From Psychrobacter nivimaris (GTDB taxonomy: Bacteria > Pseudomonadota > Gammaproteobacteria > Pseudomonadales > Moraxellaceae): a DNA stretch of 64,000 bases. Positions 46,673 through 55,849 of the stretch are shown here, one piece after another. A program made the translations under genes and the position numbers. The notes under the pieces are model-generated. The model was not told the DNA's origin, did no database searches, and saw only the letters and a list, made by a program, of their open reading frames with translations. The stretch spans positions 1 through 64,000 of the forward strand of contig NZ_VZIZ01000019.1 in NCBI RefSeq assembly GCF_009812035.1. Reading direction: 5' to 3'. How positions within the stretch are numbered: the stretch's first letter is position 1; every line of letters starts with the position of its first letter.

Positions 46673-47563
46673 TTAGCTCATTTGAGCCATGTGCCAATGA
46701 TGTTCGATATGATCATTAATCACCGTTTGGATAAAATAATAACTGTGGTCATGTCCCGCTTGGTAGCGTAATGTTAAGGGCTGTTTGGCTCTTGCACAAG
46801 CGTCTTGTAGTTTAGAAGTCTGTAGCTGACCTTCTGCTAAGAAATTGTCAGCCGCGCCTTGATCAACCAAAATGCTCGAATACTGCTGACCGACCTTTTC
46901 AATCATTTGTGAGGCGTCCGCTTGCGTCCATAGAGCCTTATCATCGCCGAAGTACTCTGTATAAGCGGCTTGCCCCCATGCAGACTCACTAGCCGCACAT
47001 ACTGGCGATAAAGCCGATACGCTGACAAACTTACTTGGGAACTTAAACCCTAGCAACAGTGCGCCATGACCACCCATTGAATGTCCTGTGACACCGATAC
47101 TGTGGATGGGAAACTCTGAACGTAGTAAGTCATATAGCTCATCAACGATGTAGCTTTGCATATTGAAGTTGTCTGACCAAGGCGCTTGGGTCGCGTCAAC
47201 ATAATAGCTTGCACCTTGACCGACAAAATAGCGCTCATCATTTGGTACATCGCTGTCTTCACTACTTCTGGGCGAAGTATCAGGTGCGATAAGTATCATA
47301 CCAAGCTCGCTGCATTTTTGCTGAAAATGCGCTTTATGAGTGACATTATCGGCATTACATGTCAAACCTGATAGGTACAATATCGCAGGACAACGTCGTC
47401 CAGCCAGAGCTTCGTCAGGTAGATAAATACTAAACGTCATAGAGGTTTTGGTAGACGTCGACTCGTGACTATAATAATGCTGCTCACCGTTGAAACAGCG
47501 ATTCACGCTTTTTTGGGTAAGCTGTTTATTGTTAGATAAACTATGACTATAGGAATTTTGCAT
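46673..47563 (-). CDS. S-formylglutathione hydrolase
   Basis: Hydrolyses S-formylglutathione to formate and glutathione, the last step of glutathione-dependent formaldehyde detoxification. Start taken at ATG 47563 with AAGGA upstream; a start seven codons earlier is less likely. Of 296 residues, the esterase-D type alpha/beta hydrolase holds CPAILYLSGLTCNADNV, the nucleophile elbow GHSMGGHG, the Asp region LVDQGAADNFL and the catalytic His in GHDHSYYFI. No formaldehyde dehydrogenase gene lies in this window, so the partner must be elsewhere. It probably draws on the glutathione pool kept reduced by gor. Confidence 0.93.
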   Translation of the reverse strand: MQNSYSHSLSNNKQLTQKSVNRCFNGEQHYYSHESTSTKTSMTFSIYLPDEALAGRRCPAILYLSGLTCNADNVTHKAHFQQKCSELGMILIAPDTSPRSSEDSDVPNDERYFVGQGASYYVDATQAPWSDNFNMQSYIVDELYDLLRSEFPIHSIGVTGHSMGGHGALLLGFKFPSKFVSVSALSPVCAASESAWGQAAYTEYFGDDKALWTQADASQMIEKVGQQYSSILVDQGAADNFLAEGQLQTSKLQDACARAKQPLTLRYQAGHDHSYYFIQTVINDHIEHHWHMAQMS

Positions 47564-47675
47564 GAGTGATATCCTTTTATTCAAAATAGAACCAATGGTG
47601 ATGTTTAATAAATGCTCATCATCTAATAGTAAATCTAATATTAGAATTTATTAAATGCCAAATTATACTTTGTAT

Positions 47676-49157
47676 TTATTCAGCGGCTATCTCTACTTCG
47701 TCTACCGACTGATTAGCAGCACTGTCAGGTAGAATACTAACCGTTGTAGAAGTAGCATTATTTGTAATACTAGCAACGGATGGCCGCGCCTTATCAAACA
47801 ATACTTGCTCAAACGCAGGCAATGCCGTCTCCATTAAGCTACCAATGACCATTTGCGGCTCTGATGGCTCAAAGCCCATGGCGCTCTCACGCTCATTGAC
47901 CCGTATACTGGCATCCTTAAAAGCCGACTCAAAACTGGTATTCCCTCGTAGACTTTCAGCAAAAAACGCTTGACCAAAATAGGTCATCTCAGCTGTGTTG
48001 GTGCAGCCAAACGATGCTTTGTCAGCGGCTGACGCAGTAATCACTACCGTGGTTGGCGATGCCAATTCGTCAATAAACGAACCTGAGTAGCAGGCAGACA
48101 CCACAATCACACGCCAGCGGATACCAGATGCGTCTAGCGCGTCACGCAACCATGCAGCATCTAAATTATCCATCGCAAGCGGCGGATTTGCCAATTGAAC
48201 GATATCCTGATTACCATGTGAAGACAACGTCAGGAACAACACGTCTTCATCCGCATTCATCTGCTGACCGATTTTCTTTAGACCGCGCAAAATGCTGGTC
48301 TTAGTAGCGATTGGTTCATCTAGCCAGCTGTAAGTATTATTGATCAGCGATAGTGAATGGCCGCTAGTACCAAAGCGCACGTCAAACAGCTCGCGCACTT
48401 TATTAATCTCAGAACGAAAGACGTTTTGATCAGAGAATCCTGCAACTCCCATAAAGTACCAGTCAGTTTTGCCATCGATACTTGGGTCTATACTATCCAA
48501 TGCTTGCTGTAATAGGCGTGGCTGCTGATATAGTGCCGCCTCTTCTAATACAGGCTCTACAGGTATTTGCTTAAAAATTGGCTGGTCTGCGACATTACGC
48601 TGCCAGATGGTCAGCAACGCTACTGCACCAACCAATACAATGATTCGCTCCCACCATGGTATGCGCAAACGACGGGAGAAAATCCACAATAGAGCTAGCG
48701 TTTGCCATAAGAACAATACTAAAAACAGTACTGGTAAGAACGAATAACTCCAATTTGGCAACCAACCATAGCTACCAAAAAACTGCACCAAGCTCTGTAA
48801 TAGGGCTGATAATGTATCAGCGACCAACCACAATACTACTGGTACAAATACCAATGCTTGGTTGCTGGCTCGCCGAGCCAAAATGATACCACCAAGCAAA
48901 ATAATCATCGGCCAGATCAAATAACTGACCAATCCTTGCTCATTGAATATACTGCCACTTTCAGCAGCTAACCATGAAAATAAGACATTACTACCAAGCG
49001 CCAATAGTGCAAATACGGCAAACTGTACAAAAGTAGGTTTAACCCAAGAAAAAGCCCGTGTTGAGCCCACTAGCATCCACAAAGTTGCGATAATATTGGC
49101 AGCGAAATTAAGCGAAAAACGCTGGAGCGATACGGTTTTTAACGACGTAAGTGACAA
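47676..49157 (-). CDS. Membrane-anchored C13 (legumain-type, caspase-fold) peptidase
   Basis: 493 residues. Residues 15-185 contain about six transmembrane helices in a Trp-rich region (LLALGSNVLFSWLAA, FLPVLFLVLFLWQTLALLWI). Residues 205-450 are a peptidase C13 domain: FLTLSSHGNQD with the catalytic His at 314 and VIVVSACYSGSFIDELA with Cys at 356, the His-Gly / Ala-Cys pair of clan CD. It is not a secreted legumain; the domain should be tethered to the inner membrane. The C-terminal 40 residues are low in complexity. No substrate is known for these bacterial proteins. It stands alone. Confidence 0.9.
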   Translation of the reverse strand: MSLTSLKTVSLQRFSLNFAANIIATLWMLVGSTRAFSWVKPTFVQFAVFALLALGSNVLFSWLAAESGSIFNEQGLVSYLIWPMIILLGGIILARRASNQALVFVPVVLWLVADTLSALLQSLVQFFGSYGWLPNWSYSFLPVLFLVLFLWQTLALLWIFSRRLRIPWWERIIVLVGAVALLTIWQRNVADQPIFKQIPVEPVLEEAALYQQPRLLQQALDSIDPSIDGKTDWYFMGVAGFSDQNVFRSEINKVRELFDVRFGTSGHSLSLINNTYSWLDEPIATKTSILRGLKKIGQQMNADEDVLFLTLSSHGNQDIVQLANPPLAMDNLDAAWLRDALDASGIRWRVIVVSACYSGSFIDELASPTTVVITASAADKASFGCTNTAEMTYFGQAFFAESLRGNTSFESAFKDASIRVNERESAMGFEPSEPQMVIGSLMETALPAFEQVLFDKARPSVASITNNATSTTVSILPDSAANQSVDEVEIAAE

Positions 49158-49474
49158 AGACTTAGACCTCTAGCCAGTCGAGAAAAATAAAATGACCCAA
49201 TGATAACTATCATGATGTCGTCGCCGCTTGATGTAATCGACTTACGATTTTTTCACGGCTGCAGACATCTATTTATATTGAATTCACGATGGAATGTTTA
49301 TCGAAGATGACTAGCATTGACTAATAGTTTAGCTCGCTAATCTATCGCGATTGTAACGGATTGTCGGTCAAGAGGATAAGGATGATTTGTAAAATTCATT
49401 CAAATATGACCATAAACCTCAATAAAAAAGGAGGCCTTGCAGACAAGACCTCCTTTTACATCAATTACCAGACA
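49158..49474. other. Intergenic region C13 peptidase / htpG
   Basis: 317 bases between two minus-strand genes. It holds the htpG terminator (49425-49457) and must contain the promoter of the peptidase gene. No gene seen. Confidence 0.55.
49425..49457 (-). terminator. Terminator of htpG
   Basis: AAAAGGAGGCCTTG pairs with CAAGACCTCCTTTT across a four-base loop, with a T-run on the minus strand, about 18 bases past the htpG stop. Confidence 0.88.
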
Positions 49475-51436
49475 TTATCTCATCAATAGCTCATTGACGC
49501 GTTTTAGATAAGCGGCTGGATCATCTAGCTGACCGCCATCTGCCAATAATGCTTGATCAAAAATGACTTGCGCCAAGTCGTCAAATTGCTCACTGCTCTC
49601 AAGCTTCTTAATGAGTGGATGGTCAGGGTTTACTTCTAGCGTTGGCTTACTTGCTGGTACGTCCTGACCCATTTGCTGTAGCATCTGAATCATTTGTGGT
49701 GATAGCTCACCTTCACCTACAACCAAGCAAGCTGGACTATCGACCAAACGAGTAGACACTTTGACGTCTTTAGCACGCTCGCCCAATGCAGCCTTTAATT
49801 TATCAACAACAGGCTTAAGTGTTTCTTGAGCTTTCTCTGCTTCCGCTTTTTCTGCTTCATCTTGCAAGTCGCCTAGGTCTACTGCGCCTTTCGCGATGTT
49901 TTGCAGCGGTGTCTTATCGAATGAGGTCAAGAAGTTCATTGCCCATTCATCAACACGGCTGGTCATCAAAATAACTTCGATGCCTTTTTTCTTGAATAGC
50001 TCAAGTTGCGGGCTGTTTTTCGCAGCGGCTAGATTATCAGCGGTGAGGTAGTAGATGGCTTTTTGACCATCTTTCATACGACCTTTATAGTCTTCAAAGC
50101 TTGTTACCAGACCGTCTTGCGTGCTGGTGGCATAACGCAATAGCTTAGCAATACGTTCTTGATTGCCTGCGTCTTCGCCTAGACCTTCTTTGATGACATC
50201 ACCAAACTCTGCATAGAACTGGGCAAATTTCTCTTGCTTGTCACTGTCTTCGCTATTAGCAAGGCTTGCGAGTAAGGTCAAGATACGGCGAGCGTTACCA
50301 TCACGAATAGATTTTACATCACGTGACTCTTGTAGTAGCTCACGGCTCACGTTCAATGGCAAGTCTGCTGAATCGATCACACCTTTCACGAAACGCAAAT
50401 ACATCGGTAGCAATTGCTCAGCTTCGTCCATGATAAAGACGCGCTTTACATACAGCTTTAGACCATGCTGCTGCTCACGAGTGTATAGATCAACTGGCGC
50501 TTTTTTAGGAATATATAGTAGTTGCGTATACTGTACGCGACCCTCTACACGGTTATGTGTCCAAGTAAGCGGCGCATCCATGTCATAAGAGATATTCTTG
50601 TAAAAATCGACATACTCATCATCTTCAATTTCAGAGCTTGAGCGAGTCCATAGTGCACTGGCTTTATTGATTGTTTCCCACTCATCAGTGAGTACCATCT
50701 GGCCACCAGCAGGTGTGTCGTCGTTTTCGTCTTCTTTTACATCTTCTTGCCAGATCTCTTTACGCATTTGAATCGGCAAACTGATATGGTCAGAGTACTT
50801 ATTAACCAAGCGCTTGATTTTACTGCGGTCCAAGTAGTTATCTTCACCCTCGCTATATTCTTCTTTTAGATGCAAAGTAATCGCCGTACCGCGCGTGTCT
50901 TTGGTAATAGGTTCAACAGTAAAACTACCAGTACCATCTGATACCCAGCGCACGCCTTTATCCGCAGGCTCGCCCGCTTTACGTGATTCGACACTGATGG
51001 TATCAGCCACAATAAAACCTGAGTAAAAACCAACACCGAACTGACCAATCAATTGTCCGTCTTGTTTCTGTGATTCAGACAATTTGTCTAAAAACGCCTT
51101 GGTGCCTGATTTAGCAATCGTACCTAAGTTTTCGATTGCATCGGCTTCGTTCATACCAATACCATTGTCGGTAAAGGTAATAGTTTTGGCTGCTTCATCG
51201 ACGGCGATGCGGATTTTTAATTCGCCATCATCTTCATAGAGGCTATCATCATTTGTGCCTTCAAAGCGCAACTTATCACAAGCATCCGACGCATTAGATA
51301 CCAATTCGCGGACAAAAATATCAGCGTTAGAATATAGTGAATGCGTTACCAAATGCAGTAACTGCGCCACTTCCGCTTCAAACGTATGTTTTTTTAATTC
51401 TGGATTCAGACCTTCAGCTTGAGTTGCTTCACTCAT
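49475..51436 (-). CDS. htpG: Molecular chaperone HtpG (Hsp90)
   Basis: Bacterial Hsp90, an ATP-driven dimeric chaperone for late folding. Start at ATG 51436, preceded by AAAGGAG five to six bases away; an upstream in-frame start without ribosome site was rejected. 653 residues. The GHKL ATPase has [40 protein letters not shown] and [14 protein letters not shown]. The middle domain has [13 protein letters not shown] with the conserved Arg contact. The C-terminal dimerisation domain ends LLMR. Length and motifs are normal. Its upstream region lacks a recognisable heat-shock promoter match. Confidence 0.97.
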   Translation of the reverse strand: MSEATQAEGLNPELKKHTFEAEVAQLLHLVTHSLYSNADIFVRELVSNASDACDKLRFEGTNDDSLYEDDGELKIRIAVDEAAKTITFTDNGIGMNEADAIENLGTIAKSGTKAFLDKLSESQKQDGQLIGQFGVGFYSGFIVADTISVESRKAGEPADKGVRWVSDGTGSFTVEPITKDTRGTAITLHLKEEYSEGEDNYLDRSKIKRLVNKYSDHISLPIQMRKEIWQEDVKEDENDDTPAGGQMVLTDEWETINKASALWTRSSSEIEDDEYVDFYKNISYDMDAPLTWTHNRVEGRVQYTQLLYIPKKAPVDLYTREQQHGLKLYVKRVFIMDEAEQLLPMYLRFVKGVIDSADLPLNVSRELLQESRDVKSIRDGNARRILTLLASLANSEDSDKQEKFAQFYAEFGDVIKEGLGEDAGNQERIAKLLRYATSTQDGLVTSFEDYKGRMKDGQKAIYYLTADNLAAAKNSPQLELFKKKGIEVILMTSRVDEWAMNFLTSFDKTPLQNIAKGAVDLGDLQDEAEKAEAEKAQETLKPVVDKLKAALGERAKDVKVSTRLVDSPACLVVGEGELSPQMIQMLQQMGQDVPASKPTLEVNPDHPLIKKLESSEQFDDLAQVIFDQALLADGGQLDDPAAYLKRVNELLMR

Positions 51437-51594
51437 AAAAACTCCTTTAAATTCTATGAAAGACCTATGATCAGATAACGATACACTTACTAAAGCCGTT
51501 CTCATAATGTTAGAGAACCTGCCGTATGCAATACCGTTAAACTGTCTATACTAATAGGGGCATTGAGAAAAAATTCAAGCTCAAAAGCCCTATT

Positions 51595-51632
51595 CAATAA
51601 AAAACACCGCGCTGGTTTACCAAGGCGGTGTT
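51595..51632 (-). terminator. Candidate terminator upstream of htpG
   Basis: AACACCGC and GCGGTGTT frame an inner GGT/ACC stem. On the minus strand it ends in a T-run. It would terminate a transcript from 51785 or insulate htpG from upstream read-through. Confidence 0.55.
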
Positions 51633-51710
51633 CTGGTATCAGTTGTTTGCTTGGTTATTTAATTGCTCAGTTATTTTCTGATATAGCAATCAAAGCGCAA
51701 ACAACAGCAA

Positions 51711-51785
51711 CTATTCTGAATATGCTTCTATCAATATATCCCAAAGAGTCGTCAGCTTTTTTGAAAATTGAGTATGGTTTTTCAT
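51711..51785 (-). CDS. Possible 24-residue small protein
   Basis: ATG at 51785 is preceded by AGAGG at good spacing. The frame reads MKNHTQFSKKLTTLWDILIE and stops after four more residues (AYSE). It is amphipathic, with two Lys and a Trp. A hairpin terminator on the same strand follows 80 bases later. Short frames arise often by chance in AT-rich DNA, so this is only a candidate. Confidence 0.3.
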   Translation of the reverse strand: MKNHTQFSKKLTTLWDILIEAYSE

Positions 51786-51951
51786 AGTAACCTCTATGTC
51801 GATTAACATCGGCTTGTTAGTAATATTATCTTTTTAGTAATATTGACTTGTTAGCTACTATTAAAACCATTTCCCTATTATTTGTATAATTAATTGATTA
51901 TAACGTATTGTTTCATTTTTCAAAATTATAAACTGGCTGACTCTTAGCCGT

Positions 51952-52767
51952 TTAACGTGGCATCGGACGAATAGTAAGGATTTGCTCACTACGACCAAAA
52001 GGCCCATGTACATCGTGCAGTACCGCACTGGTCAATCCGATACCATCATCGCCATATTGTTGTACAGCCTCGATACCGAGCCAGCGACCTTTTGGCGAGC
52101 GATGCATATGGATTTGCAAATCAGTATTGGGGAACATCCACTCTAACTTAGATAAACCAAGACCCAATCTTGGTACAACACCATTGGCAGTATCGACCAT
52201 ACCTAACAGATGCACCAAGTCATCAGTCGGCTTGCCTTCAATCATGTCGAGATCATTAGTAATCCATACCATACCGCGACCAGAGCGACGGTCTTCTGTC
52301 GCTACTAAACGCACGCTTTCAATAAAACCGCCCGGCCAGCCTTTCATACCTTCCCAAACTGGCAATTCTTCAGGTTTGTATTCTGCTGGTTGATCTTCAA
52401 GTCCGGCAATCTCACTGGTATCTTGAGTAATCAGTCGCCATGCTCTTGCTATAATGGCGTCACGGCCACGGCTGCTCATGACCGCTTCAATCAGCTCAAT
52501 AGTCTTACCTGGTCGAATACAGCGAGTAGTAATAGTAAAATCGTCAAGCGGTATTAGCCCCAAGATATCAAGACTCACACGTGCGATACGAATATTAGGT
52601 TGTGGCGCAAAGCTGTTAATCTCGGCTGTTAATAGGCCTGTTGCTGGCGCCATGTGCTGCTCATGCTCATTCCAAGCACCTTGAGCATGCTTGGTTGGCT
52701 GATAATACGCAACACTGACACCGTCTTCTTGTAATTCTCGTTTGATAAATTTGTAATAAGCAGTCAT
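51952..52767 (-). CDS. Thioesterase-like acyl-CoA protein (double hotdog)
   Basis: 271 residues of the thioesterase-like superfamily (4HBT_3 type). Two hotdog halves can be seen: residues 20-135 with HMAPATGLLTAEINS, RIARVSLDILGLIPLDDF and RCIRPGKTIELIEAVMSS, and residues 140-270 with VHLLGMVDTANGV and HMHRSPKGRWLGIEAVQQYG. The segment IEAVQQYGDDGIGLTSAVLH, followed by DVHGPFGRSEQ, is typical of TesB-like relatives. Such enzymes hydrolyse acyl-CoA; substrate length cannot be told. It is followed downstream by nothing on its strand until htpG, 515 bases away. Confidence 0.85.
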   Translation of the reverse strand: MTAYYKFIKRELQEDGVSVAYYQPTKHAQGAWNEHEQHMAPATGLLTAEINSFAPQPNIRIARVSLDILGLIPLDDFTITTRCIRPGKTIELIEAVMSSRGRDAIIARAWRLITQDTSEIAGLEDQPAEYKPEELPVWEGMKGWPGGFIESVRLVATEDRRSGRGMVWITNDLDMIEGKPTDDLVHLLGMVDTANGVVPRLGLGLSKLEWMFPNTDLQIHMHRSPKGRWLGIEAVQQYGDDGIGLTSAVLHDVHGPFGRSEQILTIRPMPR

Positions 52768-52821
52768 AGCTATCCTATATTTGGCACTTTCACTTGTATT
52801 TTTTATTTATGCTTGTACTTT

Positions 52822-53070
52822 CTATTTATGGATAAGCTCTTGTTTTCTTAGCGTGAGAATACGGCGAGCTTTTTGTAAGAAGAATAATAAACAGATCATA
52901 ACTACTGCGAGCATCGCGTAGAAAAAGCTTTTTTCTGCCATAAACTTCATGATATTCATAAACAATACGAAAACCACTGCTGCCATCACTAGCATATTGA
53001 GTTTTAGTTGCTTGTTGACTTCAGCGAGCGTGGCCTCTGCCAATACAAATCTGGCTTTTGGTTCTTTCAT
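52822..53070 (-). CDS. Small two-helix membrane protein, unknown
   Basis: 82 residues with a polar N-terminus (MKEPKARFVLAEATLAEVNK), two transmembrane helices at about 23-44 and 48-66, and a basic tail (KARRILTLRKQELIHK). No family recognised. It lies 60 bases downstream of ispH on the same strand and could be co-transcribed with it. A tandem duplication of about 20 bp (CTTGTA..TTTATG twice) lies beyond its stop. Confidence 0.65.
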   Translation of the reverse strand: MKEPKARFVLAEATLAEVNKQLKLNMLVMAAVVFVLFMNIMKFMAEKSFFYAMLAVVMICLLFFLQKARRILTLRKQELIHK

Positions 53071-53129
53071 GCGACCTTATCCATATAAATGATGGTTCAT
53101 ACAAATATAAATACAAACACGAATATTAG

Positions 53130-54086
53130 TTACTTACCAACCTGAGTAACAGGAATCCGCAGCGCTTTCGGCAGACTAAACGTTACATTTTCTTCAATAC
53201 CAGATAGCTCACTAGGCAGATCACCACCCCAGTCTTGAAGCTGTTGCAATACTTCTTGGATCAACACTTCGGGCGCAGATGCACCAGCGGTCACGCCTAT
53301 ACTCTGCACACCATCTAACCAACGCTTGTCCATCTCACTGGCATTATCGATTAAATACGCTCGGCAATTCATACGCTCAGCTAGCTCTCGCAAGCGATTG
53401 GAGTTTGATGAGTTTGGCGAACCAACTACCAAGACCACTTCACAGCGACTGGCCAAATCTTTTACCGCATCTTGGCGGTTTTGAGTAGCATAGCAAATGT
53501 CGTCTTTGCGAGGGCCTTGGATACTAGGGAATTTTTCACGCAGCGCATCGATAACGCGCGCAGTATCATCCATCGACAAGGTTGTCTGAGTCACAAATGC
53601 CAAGCGTTCGGCATCTTGTACGGTCAACGCGGCCACATCACTCTCATCTTCGACCAGATGAATTTGTCCACCATGGCGACGATTAAAGCGCCCCATAGTA
53701 CCTTCGACTTCCGGATGTCCTGCATGTCCTATCAACACGGCATCCATCCCATCTTGCGCAAACTTTGCCACTTCGATATGTACTTTAGTCACTAACGGGC
53801 ATGTTGCATCAAACACCGTCAAATCACGACGCTCAGCCTCATCTTCAACTGCTTTGGAGACCCCATGAGCGGAGAAAATAACAATGGATCCGTCTGGTAC
53901 TTCATGAAGCTCTTCAACAAATACCGCACCACGATTGGCCAAGTCTGACACCACAAACTTATTATGCACAACTTCATGACGGACATAAATAGGCGGCTCG
54001 AAACGTGTCAATGCTTCATTAACAATCGCAATTGCACGGTCCACACCAGCACAAAATCCACGGGGATTGGCAAGATAAATTTGCAT
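53130..54086 (-). CDS. ispH: 4-hydroxy-3-methylbut-2-enyl diphosphate reductase IspH
   Basis: Final enzyme of the MEP isoprenoid pathway, giving IPP and DMAPP with a 4Fe-4S cluster. Start at ATG 54086, five codons after another ATG, because the family begins [15 protein letters not shown]. The three cluster cysteines are C12, C96 ([12 protein letters not shown]) and C198 ([11 protein letters not shown]). [12 protein letters not shown] carries a substrate His, and [13 protein letters not shown] and [11 protein letters not shown] are intact. 318 residues, as in E. coli (316). It feeds ubiA and uppP, both encoded in this window. It diverges from gmk. Confidence 0.96.
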   Translation of the reverse strand: MQIYLANPRGFCAGVDRAIAIVNEALTRFEPPIYVRHEVVHNKFVVSDLANRGAVFVEELHEVPDGSIVIFSAHGVSKAVEDEAERRDLTVFDATCPLVTKVHIEVAKFAQDGMDAVLIGHAGHPEVEGTMGRFNRRHGGQIHLVEDESDVAALTVQDAERLAFVTQTTLSMDDTARVIDALREKFPSIQGPRKDDICYATQNRQDAVKDLASRCEVVLVVGSPNSSNSNRLRELAERMNCRAYLIDNASEMDKRWLDGVQSIGVTAGASAPEVLIQEVLQQLQDWGGDLPSELSGIEENVTFSLPKALRIPVTQVGK

Positions 54087-54459
54087 AAAAAGGCCTATCA
54101 TTGGATAATTTATAGTTAAAACGTATTTTTGAATTTTTTATTCAAAAGTTGGGGCGAAATCAATGCTCTACTTTAGCATAATTTGCTTTTGTCGCTCTCT
54201 AAAATAGCTGTCTACTCATAGCAATATTTTGTGGGCAAATCTCAGCATGCTTACGACATATTGAAAAACCAGCTTTAACTTGTATAAAAGCAGTTTATAA
54301 TAATGCATCTATTATAATTTCTATCGCCATACATGATGGCGTTTTTTATTTTTTCCAGTCTTTGTTTTTGGCTGAGGCACTGCTTAACTTTTTATCAACA
54401 CGCATTTATTACAATACATTTTACGAGTTACTAAGATACCCTCTATTAGGATAAATTGT
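54087..54459. other. Divergent region ispH / gmk
   Basis: 373 bases. It has a TATAAT box at 54296-54301 and, directly behind it, a hairpin GCCAT/ATGGC at 54325-54340 followed by a long T-run, which would stop transcription about 110 bases before gmk. No gene seen. Confidence 0.5.
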
Positions 54460-55086
54460 ATGACAGGTTCATTATTCATCGTTACTGCCGCTTCAGGTAC
54501 TGGCAAGACCTCACTGGTTAAGCAATTGCTTGCTACCACCAATGACTTGACTGTCAGCGTCTCTCACACCACTCGCGCACCACGCCCAGGCGAGATTGAC
54601 GGTCAGCACTATCATTTCACAGATACCGATAGTTTTACCAATGGTATCAATGCAGGTCTATTTCTAGAGCATGCTGAAGTATTTGGTAACTATTATGGCA
54701 CATCAGAAGAAAGTGTACGTACCCAGCTAGCGGCGGGTATTGACGTGATTTTGGAGATTGACTGGCAAGGCGCGACGCAAATCAGAAATATCTTTCCCGA
54801 TGCCATTATGGTTTTTATTCTACCACCTAGCATTGCGACATTACGTCAACGTCTCTCAACCCGCGCGCAGGATTCTGTAGAAGTTATAGAGCGCCGTCTA
54901 GCTGGGGCGGTCACCGAAATGGCACAATATGTGAATGCTGACTATGTAGTGATCAATGATAATTTTGATGTAGCCTTAGCTGAGCTAAAAGCCATTATCG
55001 TGGCCGACAGACAGACGCTTGGTCGTCAGCAGCAGCGCTATCATCGTACGATTAGCAACTTGCTAAACACTCAGGCAGAAGAGTAA
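54460..55086 (+). CDS. gmk: Guanylate kinase
   Basis: Phosphorylates GMP to GDP. 208 residues with the P-loop [15 protein letters not shown] near residue 10, then the GMP-binding block [20 protein letters not shown], and [20 protein letters not shown]. The P-loop reads ASGTGK as in other proteobacteria. Length is standard. It begins the gmk-rpoZ-spoT-ridA run. A hairpin with T-run about 110 bases upstream might attenuate transcription. Confidence 0.97.
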   Translation: MTGSLFIVTAASGTGKTSLVKQLLATTNDLTVSVSHTTRAPRPGEIDGQHYHFTDTDSFTNGINAGLFLEHAEVFGNYYGTSEESVRTQLAAGIDVILEIDWQGATQIRNIFPDAIMVFILPPSIATLRQRLSTRAQDSVEVIERRLAGAVTEMAQYVNADYVVINDNFDVALAELKAIIVADRQTLGRQQQRYHRTISNLLNTQAEE

Positions 55087-55250
55087 ACTACGCACAAGCA
55101 GCTAATCTCGTAAGTAGATATAAAAAGCAACTACGCGACTTGGCAAAAAATGCTATAATATTTAGCTATCCCCCTTTATATTTTTGATATTATTTTTATT
55201 GAGTGGCGGGCAAGGTCCGTTACTAATAAAAACAACCGAGGTAGCTATTT

Positions 55251-55511
55251 ATGGCACGAGTGACGATTGAAGATTGTTTGGATAATGTTGATAATCGCTT
55301 TGAGCTAATTTTGGTCGCAAGCAAACGCGCCCGTCAATTGGCCAAAGGTATTGCCGAGCCGTTGGTTGACGTTGATAACGACAAGCCTACAGTATTGGCA
55401 CTACGTGAAATTGCCGCTGGCAAAATCACACGCGACATCCTAAATCAGCCAGAGCATAATTTTGCTACTAGCTCATTAGATTTAGCATTGTCAGGCGACC
55501 ACAGCTTCTAA
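55251..55511 (+). CDS. rpoZ: RNA polymerase omega subunit
   Basis: Omega stabilises the beta-prime subunit and forms part of a (p)ppGpp site on RNA polymerase. 86 residues; it starts [20 protein letters not shown] and has [11 protein letters not shown] and [13 protein letters not shown], the conserved helices. Slightly shorter than E. coli omega (91). The gene has a terminator after it, so spoT, 340 bases downstream, probably has its own promoter as well. Confidence 0.97.
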   Translation: MARVTIEDCLDNVDNRFELILVASKRARQLAKGIAEPLVDVDNDKPTVLALREIAAGKITRDILNQPEHNFATSSLDLALSGDHSF

Positions 55512-55849
55512 TAAGCTGTTTTGATAAGATGTATTTTATAGAGCCAATCGTGTTTTTATAAAATAATACACATCTTGATCAACTATAGAGACCACAGCAT
55601 AGGCTGTGGTTTTTTGGTTGTAATAATAATGTATTGGCTATTTTGGTCACCATTTATCCCCAAAATAGACCACTGAGTGAAATTTTTTCATCGCCCACAC
55701 GCTTATCAGTTGACATTGAAAGCGATTTGCGATTAATTAGAGAATGGCGTACTCATCCTTAAGTTTTGTATGGTAGGTCATTATTTAGCCTCCATTTGCT
55801 TCGGTAAGTGGCCCAACAAGTAGGTCATGGAAAATAGGATCATCATTTT
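55512..55849. other. Intergenic region rpoZ-spoT
   Basis: 338 bases containing the rpoZ terminator (55591-55616) and otherwise no gene. The remainder should contain a spoT promoter; no convincing pair of boxes stood out. Confidence 0.5.
55591..55616 (+). terminator. Terminator of rpoZ
   Basis: ACCACAGC and GCTGTGGT pair across a four-base loop, followed by a T-run. Confidence 0.88.

Larger units (their letters stand above)
51437..51951. other. Intergenic region upstream of htpG
   Basis: 515 bases. It contains a hairpin with a minus-strand T-run (51595-51632), a possible 24-residue minus-strand peptide gene (51711-51785) and a pair of tandem-like segments with TTAGTAATATT twice (51816-51850). 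The rest is AT-rich and shows nothing clear. Confidence 0.45.

Noticed and set aside
51563..51787. 74-residue plus-strand frame upstream of htpG
   Set aside because: It runs through a hairpin and AT-rich DNA, has no ribosome site and no protein-like pattern.
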